From Mytilus galloprovincialis (lineage: Eukaryota; Mollusca; Bivalvia; Mytilida; Mytilidae): a stretch of 64,000 bases of DNA. Below the pieces are notes generated by a model. The model was not told the origin of the DNA. It made no database searches and was given only the letters and a program-made list of their open reading frames with translations. The position numbers were made by a program, and so were the translations under genes. Below, one piece after another: positions 33,967 to 47,093 of this stretch. Every line of letters starts with the position of its first letter. Within the stretch, counting starts at the first letter, position 1. The stretch covers positions 35,492,321 through 35,556,320 of the forward strand of contig NC_134851.1 of the NCBI RefSeq assembly GCF_965363235.1, read 5' to 3'.

Positions 33967-35606
33967 CACTACAAACCATTAAAAGTCTGAAATGGCCTAT
34001 ATCTGTACTCGACTGTACTGATTTTTACTCGACCAGTCTGAATTCGTCTGAGATTTACTTGATAATACTCGACTGTAGTCTGAACCATACTTAACAGTCT
34101 GAATGTGTACTGACCAGAAATTAACCATTTTATACGAGTCTGAACCGTACTTGACCTAGTCTGAACCGTACTCGACCTAGTCTGAACCATACTCGACCAA
34201 GTCTTAACCAACCTAGACCTATTCTTTGTATCTATCAACTGAATTTGATCAATTTAGGATTTTTTTTTTAATAAAAATGAAATTTGAACAACAACTTGAA
34301 ATTAAAAATGTATTCAATACAGTATTTAAATAAAATTTTACAATAATCAATCATAATATAACTTCAACTCAATATTAATCAACACTTTCATAATCATGAT
34401 AATAATATGTATCAACTTTTAAAATATAAATAAAACAAGCTGATCAAATAATATAAAAAAATTAATTGTGACTAATATTTTCAATATTATTCAAAATTTT
34501 ATGAATATTTCGATAGTATTTTATGGTAACTGGACTATTTTCACCATTAACTTAAGCCTAGTATAGATTTATGGTGTCAGTTGAGTTCAGGTAATAATGC
34601 AGTGAATGTTTTTTTATTAAGATATATATATAAAATAGTATATAAAACAACTTAATAGATTTTTAAAAAATGAGAGCCTAATTGTTTTGTTTTATTAAAC
34701 CAAGAATTTAATATAATCATGATAATAGAATTTCCATAGCAATCCTTGATAACCTTTTTAAAAAAGGAATTTATGTATTCCAAAGTAACAGTAAAAAAAA
34801 TTCTATCAATTTAAGTATTTTTTTGTCAAATTAACATGGCATGCATAAAGCACTTTAATATGTTCTAATTACCTCAGTACATGTGTGTTTTACAGATAAA
34901 AAGACAGCCCTATTTTCTTAAATTCGTGTATTACTTATCTAGTACATACATGTATATTCGAAAGGCCTTGTTATTTAATTTAAACAGGATGTTGCAATTT
35001 TGAATCAATGTTATTTAGAATTTAATACCTCTGACCAGGTGTGATCTTATTTATGAGTTTGCCCCCAAGCAGAGGTTATACTTTATATTTCACCACTAAT
35101 CAGAAAAACAATTTTATTTATTTATTTAATTTTATCCCTTTTTGATATAATTAATATATAATATTTTTTTTTATCCTAAATATAATCAGAGATATATTTC
35201 TTTTATAAGGTTAACAGTTTTTTTTTATAAATTTTGTTGGCTGTTATATATGTCAGTTAAAAAGAAATTTATTTTAACAGTTAAAAAAGTACAGGTTTTT
35301 TGGTCTAGTATGGTTCAGACTGGTCGAGTATTGTTCAGACCTTTGGTTAAGTATGGTTTAGACTGGAAAAATAGGTCGAGTACATGTCGAGAATGGGTTA
35401 AGACTGTTTCAGACTGGTCGAGTAATAGTTCAGACTATTTTCAACGGCAAAGATAAGGGTCAAGTACGATTCAGTACAGTCAAGTATGGTTCAGACTCGG
35501 GTCGAGTAATGTCAAGTAAAAGTCAGACCAATTCAGACAGGTCGAGTAAAAATCAGTACAGTCGAGTACAGATATAGGCCATTTCAGACTTTAATGGTTT
35601 GTAGTG
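33967..35606. mobile_element. Non-autonomous CACTA-type DNA transposon (1640 bp)
   Basis: The ends are exact inverted repeats starting CACTACAAACCATTAAA and ending in the reverse complement (GGTTTGTAGTG). The trinucleotide AGA flanks both sides (33964-33966, 35607-35609), as expected for the 3-bp target duplication of CACTA/EnSpm elements. Inside each end lie many copies of a motif close to GTCTGAACCATACTCGACC, about 255 bp on the left and about 310 bp in inverted orientation on the right. Such subterminal repeats are typical of this superfamily, where they bind the element's own protein. The middle 1.1 kb is very AT-rich with no ORF, so it depends on a transposase encoded elsewhere. Confidence 0.85.
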
Positions 35607-35819
35607 AGATTGATTCACAATCATAATATACTGAATAAATATACCAATAGATATCATATCTAAGAAGGTCTTTATCGCAATAGAAAAAAAACTTCAAAAA
35701 ATTAAAAGGAGATTTATTCACAATCATTTTATTCTGAATAGACATACCGAAAGATATCATCTCGAAGAAGGCTTTTATCGTAATTGGAATAAAAACTTCT
35801 AATAAAGGAGATTGTTTTA
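35607..35819. repeat. Tandem repeat of about 105 bp, right part
   Basis: Two units resume directly after the transposon end (AGATTGATTCACAATCATAA, then GAGATTTATTCACAATCATT), with the same internal AGATATCAT and AAAACTTC landmarks as 33808-33966. Confidence 0.75.
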
Positions 35820-36299
35820 TATTTTAAAGAAATTCATTATAGAAGAGAGGTTATCAGCAACTTAATATCAATCTGGATCTCATCTTCACAGTCATCTCAA
35901 TTTTAACCTATTCGTATGAACACAAACGTTCGACGTTACACATATAAAATAAATTGTACAGGATAGACTTAACCGTCAAGAATGTCTAATAGAAAGAATA
36001 GATCGTTCAAACGATTGGGAAGACGAATAAGAAAACAATGGTCGTTGATTTAAAATGACACAATTGCTAGAAATCTATTTCCCGAACCGCATATAATTGC
36101 TTATCGGAATCATAAGAACGTGAAGGAGTACTTGACCTTCGCAAAATTATAACCACTGTAAATAATACAAGTATAATTAAATAAGAAAGGACATAAAAAT
36201 AATCACGTTTTTACAGATTCACCAGGTGTAGTGCCCTAAAATGTAACTGTATTTGATACGTTACACGAGAGAAACATATTGATAACAATTAAACATAAT

Positions 36300-36800
36300 T
36301 ATATTCAAATGTTTTAGCAAATTAAAATAAAATAGACAAGGGCACCTGACGAGGATGAACGGCCTTGTTCGAACTTGACCTAAATGATATCCGAAACACA
36401 AGGTGTAATATCATCAATTAAAGAAATTCAAAGACGACCAGTTGATTACCACAGATCATTCACGTTTAGAAAATCCTTTCATATAAATGGATGTGTATAA
36501 TTTTACAAAATACCACAGAACAATCTACCGAGAAATGTAAAATCAGGTGTTAACAGTTAAAAATATAAATATAATTTATAGTAAATATGTATAAGCGAAA
36601 CATGCTGTATATATGAATCACCAGAATAAATCTGTTATTGAAGACAAACAGTTAAATGCAAATAAAATTGTATATAAACTTATCCACAGCGATACATGGA
36701 CAATAATTATAAAAATTCGATACGGACAAGAAATAAAATATCCTAAAGGCAAAAATATTAGTAGGTTTTGCTTTTAAAAGACTGGTTCATGGACACGATT
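36300..36800. repeat. Duplicated 510-bp block, copy 2 (partner 32390-32900)
   Basis: Same landmarks as the partner block in the same order, with small indels. Between 35820 and 36300 I see nothing further. Confidence 0.8.
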
Positions 36801-39240
36801 ATTTCTAAAATTTTATGTTTGCCTACTTTGCTGTTTTTAAGAACTTTTCTATTTGCATTTCTCATTTGGGGATACACAAAAAACCTCTTCGTTTTATGAA
36901 AGGCAATGATATGTTGTTCGAATGTATTATGTCCTAATTACATGTCTCCATTGGGAATACACAAAACACTCTCTGTTTTATGAAAGATAATAATACGTTA
37001 TTCAAATGTATTATGTCCCCCTAGATTTGAAAGTTTAAATGTTTTGTCTATTCTCTTAAAGTTTGAAAATTCATTCCTAAATCTACATTCTGTTGGTCAC
37101 TTACAATGACTGATCGCTGTTTTGATCCTTGAAATGGTAAACAGAATTTAGGTGTTACTAAATAATATATGGAAAGTCCTTACATTTTCTTAATCCAGAC
37201 AATGTATTCGGCCGTATAAATACAACGACCTTGTTAGTCCATATGACATTTTACGACAAACATGTTTTATTCGAGAAAAAACAGATCAAGTGAGCAAATA
37301 CCTACTGGTCAGTAATAACCTTAATGCATTAATAAATTATATGCTGTTCTTTGGATACTGGCTAAAAGTTAAAAGTAGTTTGTTTTCATTTATATGACAT
37401 TAAAATATTGGCGAAAGGTTGTTGACAACTCAGTTGTACACGACCATTGAAGCCATGAAGTCATCAACAAATCTTATGGTAGCTTTCACCTCATTCCCCG
37501 ATGTAACTTATTGAAACTTGATTTGTTTCCAGCTTTGAATATAAGACAGAACAAGGTACGGTGGTATGATATGATCTATGTTTCTTATAAAGTCCAAATT
37601 AACTTGTTAAAACCGTAGGGGAAAATTGATCTCATTCGTTCAAATAAAGAGCAAAACCGCTGTCTTTAGAACATAAATACTAAATTAATGTCATTACATG
37701 TTAGTGGTATAGCGAAAGCGTAAATGCTGCTGAGATCGTGACATCAATGCATAACTCGGTAAATCAAAGACTAGCAAAAATTTGTATTTTCTGCTATTAG
37801 ATATATATGGTATATGCTCTACATAAATAAAAGTAAGATAAAATACTGGTCGGCCCATCATCATTGTTATTCTCATCATTATCTTCATGGTCATGGTCAT
37901 CATCATCGTCTTCATCGTCATCGATATATATATTGTCATTGTCATCGTCGTCGTCGTCGTCGTCTATTTAGCAGATGTTTTTAACTAACAAAATGCACGT
38001 TTTCATTTTTCCTATTCAAGATGTGCAACACTTTTTTTTAAGCAATAGGTTCGCATCTACAATCAAATACCTCAATCATCAGCTTTTACTTTAAAAAAAA
38101 AAAAAGCTTTTTTCTTCTCTATGATGATTATAATTATACATGTTTCAACATAGTGAATTAAAGTGAAATTATAATATTTTGCCTTTTCAATTTTTTCATA
38201 AGGAATACGTGTCCAAACTATCGTGAACGGATATATTCCACAAGGAACAAGAGTTTCAGTCTTTCAGCACGACAACGCCGAAGTGATTGGAATTAACAAT
38301 ATGTAAACAGTTATCAAAGGTACCAGGATTATAAAAGGCAGAAACTCTGTGAAATTGAAAAGTGAATAATTCCCCGAGGGTCTTTATGACCGACTGATAC
38401 CTGTAAAGAAAACAAAATTATTTAAATGAACATTTTTTTACACAATATCAGTAAGTGCCACTAGTGACTTCCCATTTCTCCATTTGTTCCCTAGGTAAGA
38501 ATGAAAATGTGTTTTTACCTGTTTATTATGATCAAATAACATCACTAAGATACCTTTATAATACTTCATTGTATAACTATATCAGCGCAAATTAAACTAA
38601 TATATTGTCATGAACATGCATAAAATGTTTGCACTAGAAGTTTATCAACCACCAATGAATCAACGTGAACACATGACACAGCAGGTTACCAATATTTGAA
38701 TCTTTCTTTCTCATAATAACCACAACTAATGTGAAAGTCAAAAATTTGTTCCGGCTGTTTGTAGATATGACTGGCAAAAGTGCAGTCTACGTATTTTGAT
38801 CATACAAAAATAATCAACTGTCAAAAGGTGTTTTTAAGCGTGTAAAATATGACGAAAGTAGATTTAGAACAGATTGAATCTGCACAGAAATGAAGATAGG
38901 ACATATATATTAATGGTCCTGTGTGTTTTGGTTGTTTTAGACATTAAATATGATGTGCTCCAAACACTAAGAACATATGTCTCTGTATTGCTTCAATTTG
39001 CCTACTTCATATTCAAAACAAGTGAATCAAAATGGTTTTAGAAATTGAGGCTAAACTGATTCCAAATACATGAAACATTGAGTAAATAACTCAACAAACA
39101 GATTAGAGTCAAGTGATTTTATTGAATCTAATTTCTTTTTTTTAACATTGTTGAGAATCGCTTGGTTTTCTATCTCTATAAATATAAGTATTACGGTTCT
39201 ATTTGTTACATTACATTAAATGAAAAGTTCTTAATCATTA
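36801..39240. other. Non-coding downstream of T2
   Basis: There is a microsatellite at 37855-37970 and a copy of the GTTATCAAAGGTACCAGGAT motif at 38312-38335. The last 700 bases resemble, weakly, the DNA downstream of T1 (near 28140-28700). No gene is supported. Confidence 0.55.
37855..37970. repeat. Compound trinucleotide microsatellite (CAT/CGT-type)
   Basis: CATCAT, TCATCG and a run of CGTCGTCGTCGTCGTC. The reverse-strand open frame it produces (Met/Thr-rich) is an artefact of the repeat. Confidence 0.85.
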
Positions 39241-40947
39241 TTATGAAATATTGTAAACGAAAGCAGTGTTCGATGCATTTGAAACAATAAGTTTGTTGTT
39301 CTCTTTATCAAAGAAAATAGCCGATGGAAAAAGTAGACCATCATTTTCTGTCAGGATTTGTTTGTATTGCTTTCCATCGTTTGATATAATGACTACATTC
39401 GACGATTTTTCTCCAACAACATACAAGTTTCCATTATTATCAACAGCGATGCCTACCGGTCTATTCAATACCCATTCATCTTTATCTTCAAAGGACCAAA
39501 CACGTGATCCATTACAATCACAACAAACTACACTATGGTCATCATAGTTAGTGTAATATATATTATCTGTGAATACAGAAACGTATGAACGATACGGTAA
39601 ATCACAAATGATTACGTGAGATACAGTAAAGTCCGAAATATTTATTTTGTATATACCATGATCTTTTACACAAACAAACAGCGAATCGTGATTTCTAGTG
39701 ATTCCAAATGGATAACCTGGCAGACTAATGAACTTTTGTTTGCTTCGATTCTTGATATCTATGATATCCACACCCATATTCACTCTTGAACCTCCAGTTG
39801 TAATAGCAACGCTGTTGCCGTCAATGAGTGTTAGGTCAAACCCCCAACTAGGATATAGTGACATTTTATTTTTGGGTTTATTATCTGATGCAATTACCGT
39901 AAGCGATGCTTTTTTGATTTGATAATCGGTGTATAAAATATCCCCCTCTTCTGAAATACAACAACCCCGAATATCGGTTATGTCTGTTGTTACTGTTGTA
40001 ATTTTTCTCTGTAGAATCAACTTCACATCGTGAATAGTTTTTTTCGTCGTAGCTATGTGTAACTGTGCTTGTTTATCTTTCGCTCTAATAAACTCAATGT
40101 TGCTTGCTTGAGTTTTAACTTCAATGGAACCAAAGTTCATTAAACTGTTTAAAATTGTTTTCAAAAATGGGTCTACCATCCACCCGAGGTCAATCCGCTC
40201 CAAACTTTGTGCATCTTTCAATGAATGCAGATATTGTTCATTTTCATAAATTTTTACCTTAATTTCGTTCATTCCGAGAAATGTTTGAAGATCAGATGCG
40301 TATTGTTTCATCTTTTGGAAATTTTGCTGACATTTACTGATAATGATTTCTGTTTCCTTGACCGGTGATAAAACTTTCTGAATACTCTCGCAGTTTTGAC
40401 ATGCCTTTTCGTCAAGATCTTTTATAATTTGTTTCTCAAGATTGTCTAAGCGTTTGTTTATTTCTGCTCTTTTCTGTTTAATATCTTGAACAAGTCGCGT
40501 TTTCGTTTCTTCAATTTTTGTCAAATTATAATTTCTGTCTATTTTAATTTGATCGATATTTTGTAATAAGTCCTCAATCCTTGATTCTAAGTCTATAAAT
40601 TGCTCAGAGGTCTTGACGTTATCGATGACTTTCTCAAGAGTTGTTACGTTACATTCACGATGGTCAGTGATACATTTGTAACAAATAGGTAACGCATGTT
40701 CAACGCAATACTGTTGATATTGTTCACTGTGATAGATACATGATTGCTGTATGTCAGTTATAAATGACGGAATTGACTTGTAATCCGATATTGGTATGGG
40801 TTTATGACTTCGCGTAAATTTTAGTAATTTATGATAATCTCTGCACTCATCACAAAGAGTTTCTTCACATTGCGGGCACCAATGGTTAGATGTTTGGGTG
40901 ATCTGTCGAAGTGAACATATGCCACATATATTGGTGTTAGTGGCCAT
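39241..40947 (-). CDS. B-box/coiled-coil/NHL protein T2 (intact TRIM-like, no RING)
   Basis: This single coding exon encodes 568 residues from the ATG at 40947-40945, the start shared with T1 and T3; a CTTTCAG acceptor ends nine bases before it, implying a 5' UTR intron. B-box 1 uses C8, C11, C24, C27, C32, C35, H39 and H48; B-box 2 uses C70, H73, C81, C89, C92 and H96. A coiled coil spans about 110-215 (EKVIDNVKTSEQFIDLESRI, then KRLDNLEKQIIKDL). After a linker, residues of about 330-568 form a beta-propeller-like region with a clear NHL repeat (RPVGIAVDNNGNLYVVGEKS). There is no RING, so it cannot be a classical E3 ligase; a scaffold or regulator role by analogy with TRIM-like proteins is inference. 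It is the only intact family member in the window. No cassette-type GH30 exon lies next to it. Confidence 0.87.
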   Translation of the reverse strand: MATNTNICGICSLRQITQTSNHWCPQCEETLCDECRDYHKLLKFTRSHKPIPISDYKSIPSFITDIQQSCIYHSEQYQQYCVEHALPICYKCITDHRECNVTTLEKVIDNVKTSEQFIDLESRIEDLLQNIDQIKIDRNYNLTKIEETKTRLVQDIKQKRAEINKRLDNLEKQIIKDLDEKACQNCESIQKVLSPVKETEIIISKCQQNFQKMKQYASDLQTFLGMNEIKVKIYENEQYLHSLKDAQSLERIDLGWMVDPFLKTILNSLMNFGSIEVKTQASNIEFIRAKDKQAQLHIATTKKTIHDVKLILQRKITTVTTDITDIRGCCISEEGDILYTDYQIKKASLTVIASDNKPKNKMSLYPSWGFDLTLIDGNSVAITTGGSRVNMGVDIIDIKNRSKQKFISLPGYPFGITRNHDSLFVCVKDHGIYKINISDFTVSHVIICDLPYRSYVSVFTDNIYYTNYDDHSVVCCDCNGSRVWSFEDKDEWVLNRPVGIAVDNNGNLYVVGEKSSNVVIISNDGKQYKQILTENDGLLFPSAIFFDKENNKLIVSNASNTAFVYNIS

Positions 40948-43900
40948 TTTGGATGTCTGAAAGAACAAAACATATAAAAATTACTATTTCATTGTTTTCC
41001 AATTTTTATCAAGTACCTTGCTCCACTCTTATTTGTTCTATTTACAAATTTGTGTACCGGCTTTCGAAAGCCCTTTGATAGTCGTTGTTTTGTAAGTGTA
41101 TACATTACTTTTAAATTGTAAATTGCTGTTCTGTTTTGTTACCTTATTTTGTTAAAGTTTTGTATGTTTAGAGATTGACTTGTTTATGGCAAGTTTCTTA
41201 ACTATATGCATCAAATGCCGACCGGTATTTGTTGTATCAACGACGGAAATGTCAGTGATTTAACCGATGCTGTGTGTATTGAGTTTGTGACTTTAAAGCA
41301 ATTGCCTGGTTGTCTTCGTGCCATATTTAACTCTTGATTAAACAGTTTGAATAAATCGCAATTCCTTTATTGATCTATCCATTTCTACGGAATAAAAGAA
41401 AAATATATGTATGGCGTGGTTTACATGTAACTATATCATAATGGTGTGTAATATTTGTAATAGTACAACTACATATAGGGCAAGAGGTAATACACGGTCA
41501 TTTCTTTTCTAATATCTCCTGTCTTACCACTTGTTTTCTTGGTTTCCTATATAAAGATATTACTTGCTAGTTTTCATGGACATAATGCTTGCAAAACGCG
41601 GCAGCTTTTATCTATAAATATACAAGATAATACGAAATAGAGACGTCATAATCTTAAAATCAGTGGCCATTTGTCAAGTCTCAACATTGATTAACAAAGT
41701 TGAGACAATTTGCTGAATAAGATTGATTGATTAATTTATGTTTGATCAACGTCCAGTGGCAACTTTTCATGCATATTCAGTAGGTTTACCTAGAAGAACG
41801 TTGGAAATTTTGATTGCAAATGCAAAAGAAGAACTGTTGCAATCAACGGTTCATTGTTGTCACTTCAAGAGGCTTCGCCTTTAACGATATCTTTCCGACA
41901 GCCAATGGTTTAAAATGTAAACTCTTCTCACATCCAAACAGACGTCCCATGTTAGGAGATGTTTTACTTCAAAGACGCGAGGAATGATAATTTTCTATGC
42001 CGTCAACACTCGGGGTGTATTGATAAGACGACATTATTAGTAACACAGTGTGCTAGTGACATATTTACTTCATATATTTTCAGTGTCAATAAGCGCGTAT
42101 TAAGAAATAGATATTCCGATTTTTCTTCCATATTGCATCTTTTTTGTCCTGTAAACTTATAAATATACTGACGGACTTTAGAAACGCAACACTCGATTAG
42201 TTTTTTTCGTTTTAATTTTAAAATACACATTAATAATTAAATATTGAATTGAATATAGCTATCCTACTGCCTGTCGATACATATATATTTGAAATGTCTT
42301 CCTTGACTGGCCATGACGTTAAAATACTAAATGTGTTATAGTTGATTTTAGTTTTGCATGATTTTTATTATTAATTGTATTTGGCTTTTAACTACCTGTC
42401 AGTAACTGCGAGTACTCTTGAATCGTACTTTCTTGTTTATTTGATCTGTTGTTACTAGTGATAAAAATCTAAAGCACAACCAGCAACACTAATAACTAAA
42501 GCAAGATTAATATAAGCCCCTCCTAAACAAAACTACGGAAAATCTCATGAGCTCCGGGAGGGCAAGAAGATGGATTCAGCTACACATGTAGGAACTGTCG
42601 TCATGCTCATGTGAATATATGAGTGCGTTATTGTGTTTCATGCTTAGCCAAACGGACCAAAAGTTAAAATGCCATAACGAGAGACGCCAATAGATAACCA
42701 CATTTCTATGCATTTCATTCAGTGTATGCTCACTTGTGTTTTAATATGTCTTTTGATTGAGTCGAGCCATTTCAATTGATATTTTATAGTTTGTCTTTTT
42801 GTGATGTTATGTTACACTATTTTTTCCGATAAGGGTGAAGGTTTGTTTCTATTAAAGCGTTTAAAACAGCTGCAATTGGTTTGCACCTGTCTTTAGTCAG
42901 GAATCTGATGTTCAATAGTTGTCGTTTTTTATGTGACCCATGAGTGTTTCTCGTTTCCCGTTTTTAATATAGATTAGACTGTTGGTTTTTCCGTTTGAAT
43001 GATTTCACAATATAACTGGTTGGGCCCTTTATAGCTTGCTGTTCGGTATGAATGAATTCTCCGTGTTGAAAACCATACTTGACCTGACCTATAATGGTTC
43101 ACTTTTATACATTTTGACTTGTATGGAGAGTTGTCTCATTAGCACCCAAACCACATCTTCTTATATCTATTTGGTCATCTCTTCATCGTCTAAGGTAAGT
43201 TTGAAATTCGATAGTTGAATTGATTACGTCAAACAAGGTCATGTTTTTCTGACTTTATTTATGACTTCTTTACACTAAATCCATTGGATGTTAGATGTGT
43301 ACGGATTGATAATTTAGTCTTAGATGCATGTTTTTTAGTTGTTAGGGGTCTGAACTAGCTGTCAGTTCTTTTTGTTGTTGGGATATACAATTCCCCTGTT
43401 AAGTCCATTTGTATTTTTGTCTACTGATGAGTTAAGCCCTTTTCAACTGATTTTTATACATGTGGTTCATTCTTATGCTGTACTGCTATACCACTGTCCC
43501 AGGTTAGGGGGTTTGGTTGGGATCCCGCTAACATGTTTAACCCCGACACATTATATGTGTATGTTCCTGTCCCATGTCAGGAGCCTGTTCTTTAGTGGTT
43601 GTCGTTTGTTTATGTGTTACATGTGTGTTTTTCGCTAATTTTTTGTACATAAATAAGGCCGTTAGTTTTCTCTTTTGAATTGTTTTACATTGTCATTTCG
43701 GTGTCTTTTATAGCTGACTATGCGGTATGGGCTTTGCTCATCGTTGAAGGCCGTACGGTGACCCATAGTTGTTAATCGCTGTGTCGTTTTGGTCTCTTGT
43801 GGAGAGTTATCTCGTAGGCTATCATACCACATCTTTTTTTATATTAACGTTTAAATTATGCAGTATGCAATAAAATCGTGGTTTTCACATCATTTTTGGT

Positions 43901-45350
43901 CATGTCAATGATCAAAGGCAAAGACACATGTAAAACATCCTAATTGATATACAGAACGATAAATTATTATGTTGGGAAAGTTTAATTCAAGTTTTCCTCC
44001 TTCTAATTTTACCCATGATACCCATTTCAGTTTTTTGCAGTAATGTAGTGCGCAGTTAAACCTTACAATACTTAAGTTGATTATGTAGCATTTTAGCATA
44101 TACACATCATTGCTGATGTTAATCTGTCTACCATGACATCCAACGACTTGGTAAAAAAAACTGACATTGTAGACGTTATACTGTGCTGCATACATTGTAT
44201 GACGTTGCCTAATTTGATTGAAATAACGTAACCTGAAACTGCAGGTTGGCCGTGGTCACATGAGTTAACTTACGGGTTATGACTACATGTACCTGCTCTG
44301 AAGCTTCAAGGAATTAAAAGTAATTTTATAGCGCGAAATTGTTCTCAAAGAAAATGATTTCTAATGACTTAATTTCAATTTTCATCTCTCAGCCGTGACA
44401 AAAAGGAAGATCATCAATTTATAACTGATCTTAACCAAAAAAAAGAAGATCGTGCAACGTTAAAATTCCGCGATTTTTGATTGTCGAAGGAAATTAAGGT
44501 ATTGATGATTTAATGAAAAAATAAACAAAATATGTGTTGCTTTTTAAAGGTCGTCAGTAGACTATCACAAGATAATTAATTCTGACCGACAATTAGAAAG
44601 ATAATGTCTGTTTAGGCGATTATAAATTGAGCATAATTTTAAACAAATATACAAAGTGTACAGGTATAGAATAATTTTGTAGGTTTATTGGTTATTTTGT
44701 TTTTTATTTCGTACCATTTTTTACGGCATGTTATGACCTGTATTCATTTGGGTAAACTGTGAGATAAATTTGAAAAACACATTATTTGGAATAACATAAT
44801 GAATGAAGACCCTCTCACAAGTTTCTTTAAAAAGTGTATGTATAAATGGTTGATCTATATTAAACATTGTGTATGTCTTACCTAAACAAAATGCCCAACG
44901 AATCAGGTGTAATCATCCATTTTTTCTTTAACAAAGGAAGAAAAAAGATCACATGATGCACATTGATTTATACTGACGGACTTTAAAAACACGATAATAA
45001 ATTTTAGATTTTTTCAATTCCAGTAAAGGTGTGCAAAACTTGTAAAATAAACAAATAATCATTTCATAATTGTTTAAATAAAGTTTGAAGATCAAAAAAT
45101 GAAATGATTTCGTGATAATTAATGTTTCAATCATGTTGTACAAGTTGTAAATTTAGTTTCAGGTTCAATGTTTTATTATAGTTTCACGATATACAGTTAC
45201 ATATATTTACACAGCTATTTATTCATACAGGTACTTAAAACATATATGCATAACAATTTTTTTTAAATCAACTGACTGTATTTGCAAATATAAAAAAGAT
45301 TTATAAGCAAGCAATATTAAAAAAAAACCAATTCGATAATGTACAAATTA
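40948..45350. other. T2 upstream region
   Basis: No gene. Segments at 41800-42180 and 44320-45350 match DNA upstream of T3 (61120-61400 and 62330-63540) in the same order. The match over 44400-45350 is especially long. The mussel-type repeat at 42870-43840 separates the two segments. Confidence 0.7.
42870..43840. repeat. Mussel-type dispersed repeats, two adjoining copies
   Basis: The first copy (about 42870-43170) and second copy (about 43370-43840) share TTTAACCCC, TGTCCCATGTCAGGAGCC or equivalents, TATAGCT...CGGTATG, and GTTGAA(A/G)(A/G)CC followed by GAGAGTTGTCTC/GAGAGTTATCTC. This family is abundant in mussels. It has no recognisable ORF, and the small frames inside it are noise. Confidence 0.7.
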
Positions 45351-45579
45351 TTTTTAATAATCAAAATCCTTACCATCACTATAAAATACCACAACGTGGG
45401 ATGGGCAAGGACCGACAGATTTGCTCGGGAAACATTTTGGATTAAAAGTTAAGGACAGTTTCCTGAGAGGGCATCAATGAAAAAAATGAATAATTCACTC
45501 ATTTTCTTAAACCCTATAATCAAGTAATTGCCGTTTTTTTTTAATTCATTTCGTCAAATTTTAACTTCGTATAAGGTTT

Positions 45580-47060
45580 GATTGTTAACTGCCATTTGGT
45601 TGGGGCTTTCCGTTTTGAATTTTCCTTGAAGTTCAGTATTTTTGTGATGTTTGCCTTTTGTTATAAATTATGTGCTAAGTTGTGTTTTTTTAATTTTTTT
45701 TTCATTTCTTATGTCTGGGCCAGTAATTTGCGACTATACTGTAAGGTGCATACTTTTCATTGTCAATCACATCACATCTTCATATTTTATTGATAGCTAT
45801 TATTTACTCCGTCTTTAGTTGTTGTTTTTTATTGCGGTTTACTTTCCACTTTTAAGTTAGAATGTGCCTTTGAAATCTGTCGCTTCCCTTTGATATTTTG
45901 AAAGCATTGATTCTTTGCAATCCATATTAAATCTTTCATTGTACATGTATGTATTTCAAAGTAAGCAATTTTTATGACGAAAGTAATATTGTGATCAATG
46001 TGCCACAGAGTTCAACGTTTATCGGACTTTGATGCTTCTTACGATACCTTTTAATTAAGGGAACACTTAGAAATTAAGAAGTCTAAAACAAATACAAAAA
46101 AAGGGACATTATGTTAAATAAATAACGACCTATAATTCATCTTTTGTATATATATACATGTAATTGCAATCTAGCAACGATGTTAGGTTTTTTTTGTGAT
46201 AAAAACTTAATGATAGTACGTGTATTATGGTTACTTTAACTGATACATTTTTGTACTTCTGTGACCTGGCTATATAATGCCAAATATTATCACTTTAGCA
46301 ATGCTGTGTATTATCGACGTGATTTTTTTAATTCATCGTAGTCATGATCGCTGAAAATTAAAAATCGGCTTCCGAAACGCCCGAAATCATTAATTTGCGC
46401 CATAAAACACTCAAAAATAAACATTATGCTTCAAGATAGCTCAAAGCAAAAATCTCTGAAAAGAACGCTCTAAATAAAAAAAAAATATGTGTTAGGCACG
46501 ATCAAAATCAATCAATCTCCTTTAGGGAAGTTAAAAATCAAGGGTAATCGACATGGAAGCTCAAAATATACAATCTTCTTCAGGAATGCTTATCACTTGC
46601 AATCTGCTTTAGAAAAGCTCAAAATCAACAATCTGCTAAAAGAACGCTCAAAATCAACAATATGATTCAGGAACCTTTAAAAAAAAATTTGCTAAAGGAA
46701 CGCTTAAATTCAAGATTGTTCATCAGAAATGCTCAAAATCAACAATCTGTGTTAGGAACGATCAAAACAAACAATCTGCGCCAGGAACGTGTTACTATCA
46801 ACATATCACTCAAGAACCAAAAACAGCACTCTACCTCACGCTCAAATGAATTATCTGTCTTCTTTGGTAAAGGTTAAAAACCAACAATAAAAGTAAGAGG
46901 TTAATATATCCTTGCGAATCGAATTTATTGAATGATACATTCAAACACTGGGAGAGAAAACAAGACATTAAGTTGTACAAAAATATTCTTCTACACCAAA
47001 TCTATAAATACTACGACTGTTTGCCCGTTTCTCCGTTTTTCAAATAATTGGAATATTCAA
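45580..47060. repeat. Orphan copy of the GH30-downstream region
   Basis: This is colinear with 25800-28030: a CAATCACATCACATCTTCATA motif, the CCCTTTGATAT...GAAAGCAT segment, the 29-bp minisatellite (46370-46880) and a CACCAAATCTATAA segment. Neither a GH30 exon before it nor a TRIM-like gene after it is present. It is a remnant of a third cassette, cut at its right by the TIR element at 47094. Confidence 0.8.
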
Positions 47061-47093
47061 GTGATTTTTGTACGCATTTTGTCCTGTCAGCCC

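Noticed and set aside
37694..37945. Reverse-strand Met/Thr-rich open frame
   Set aside because: Produced by the CAT/CGT microsatellite, with low complexity and no homology.
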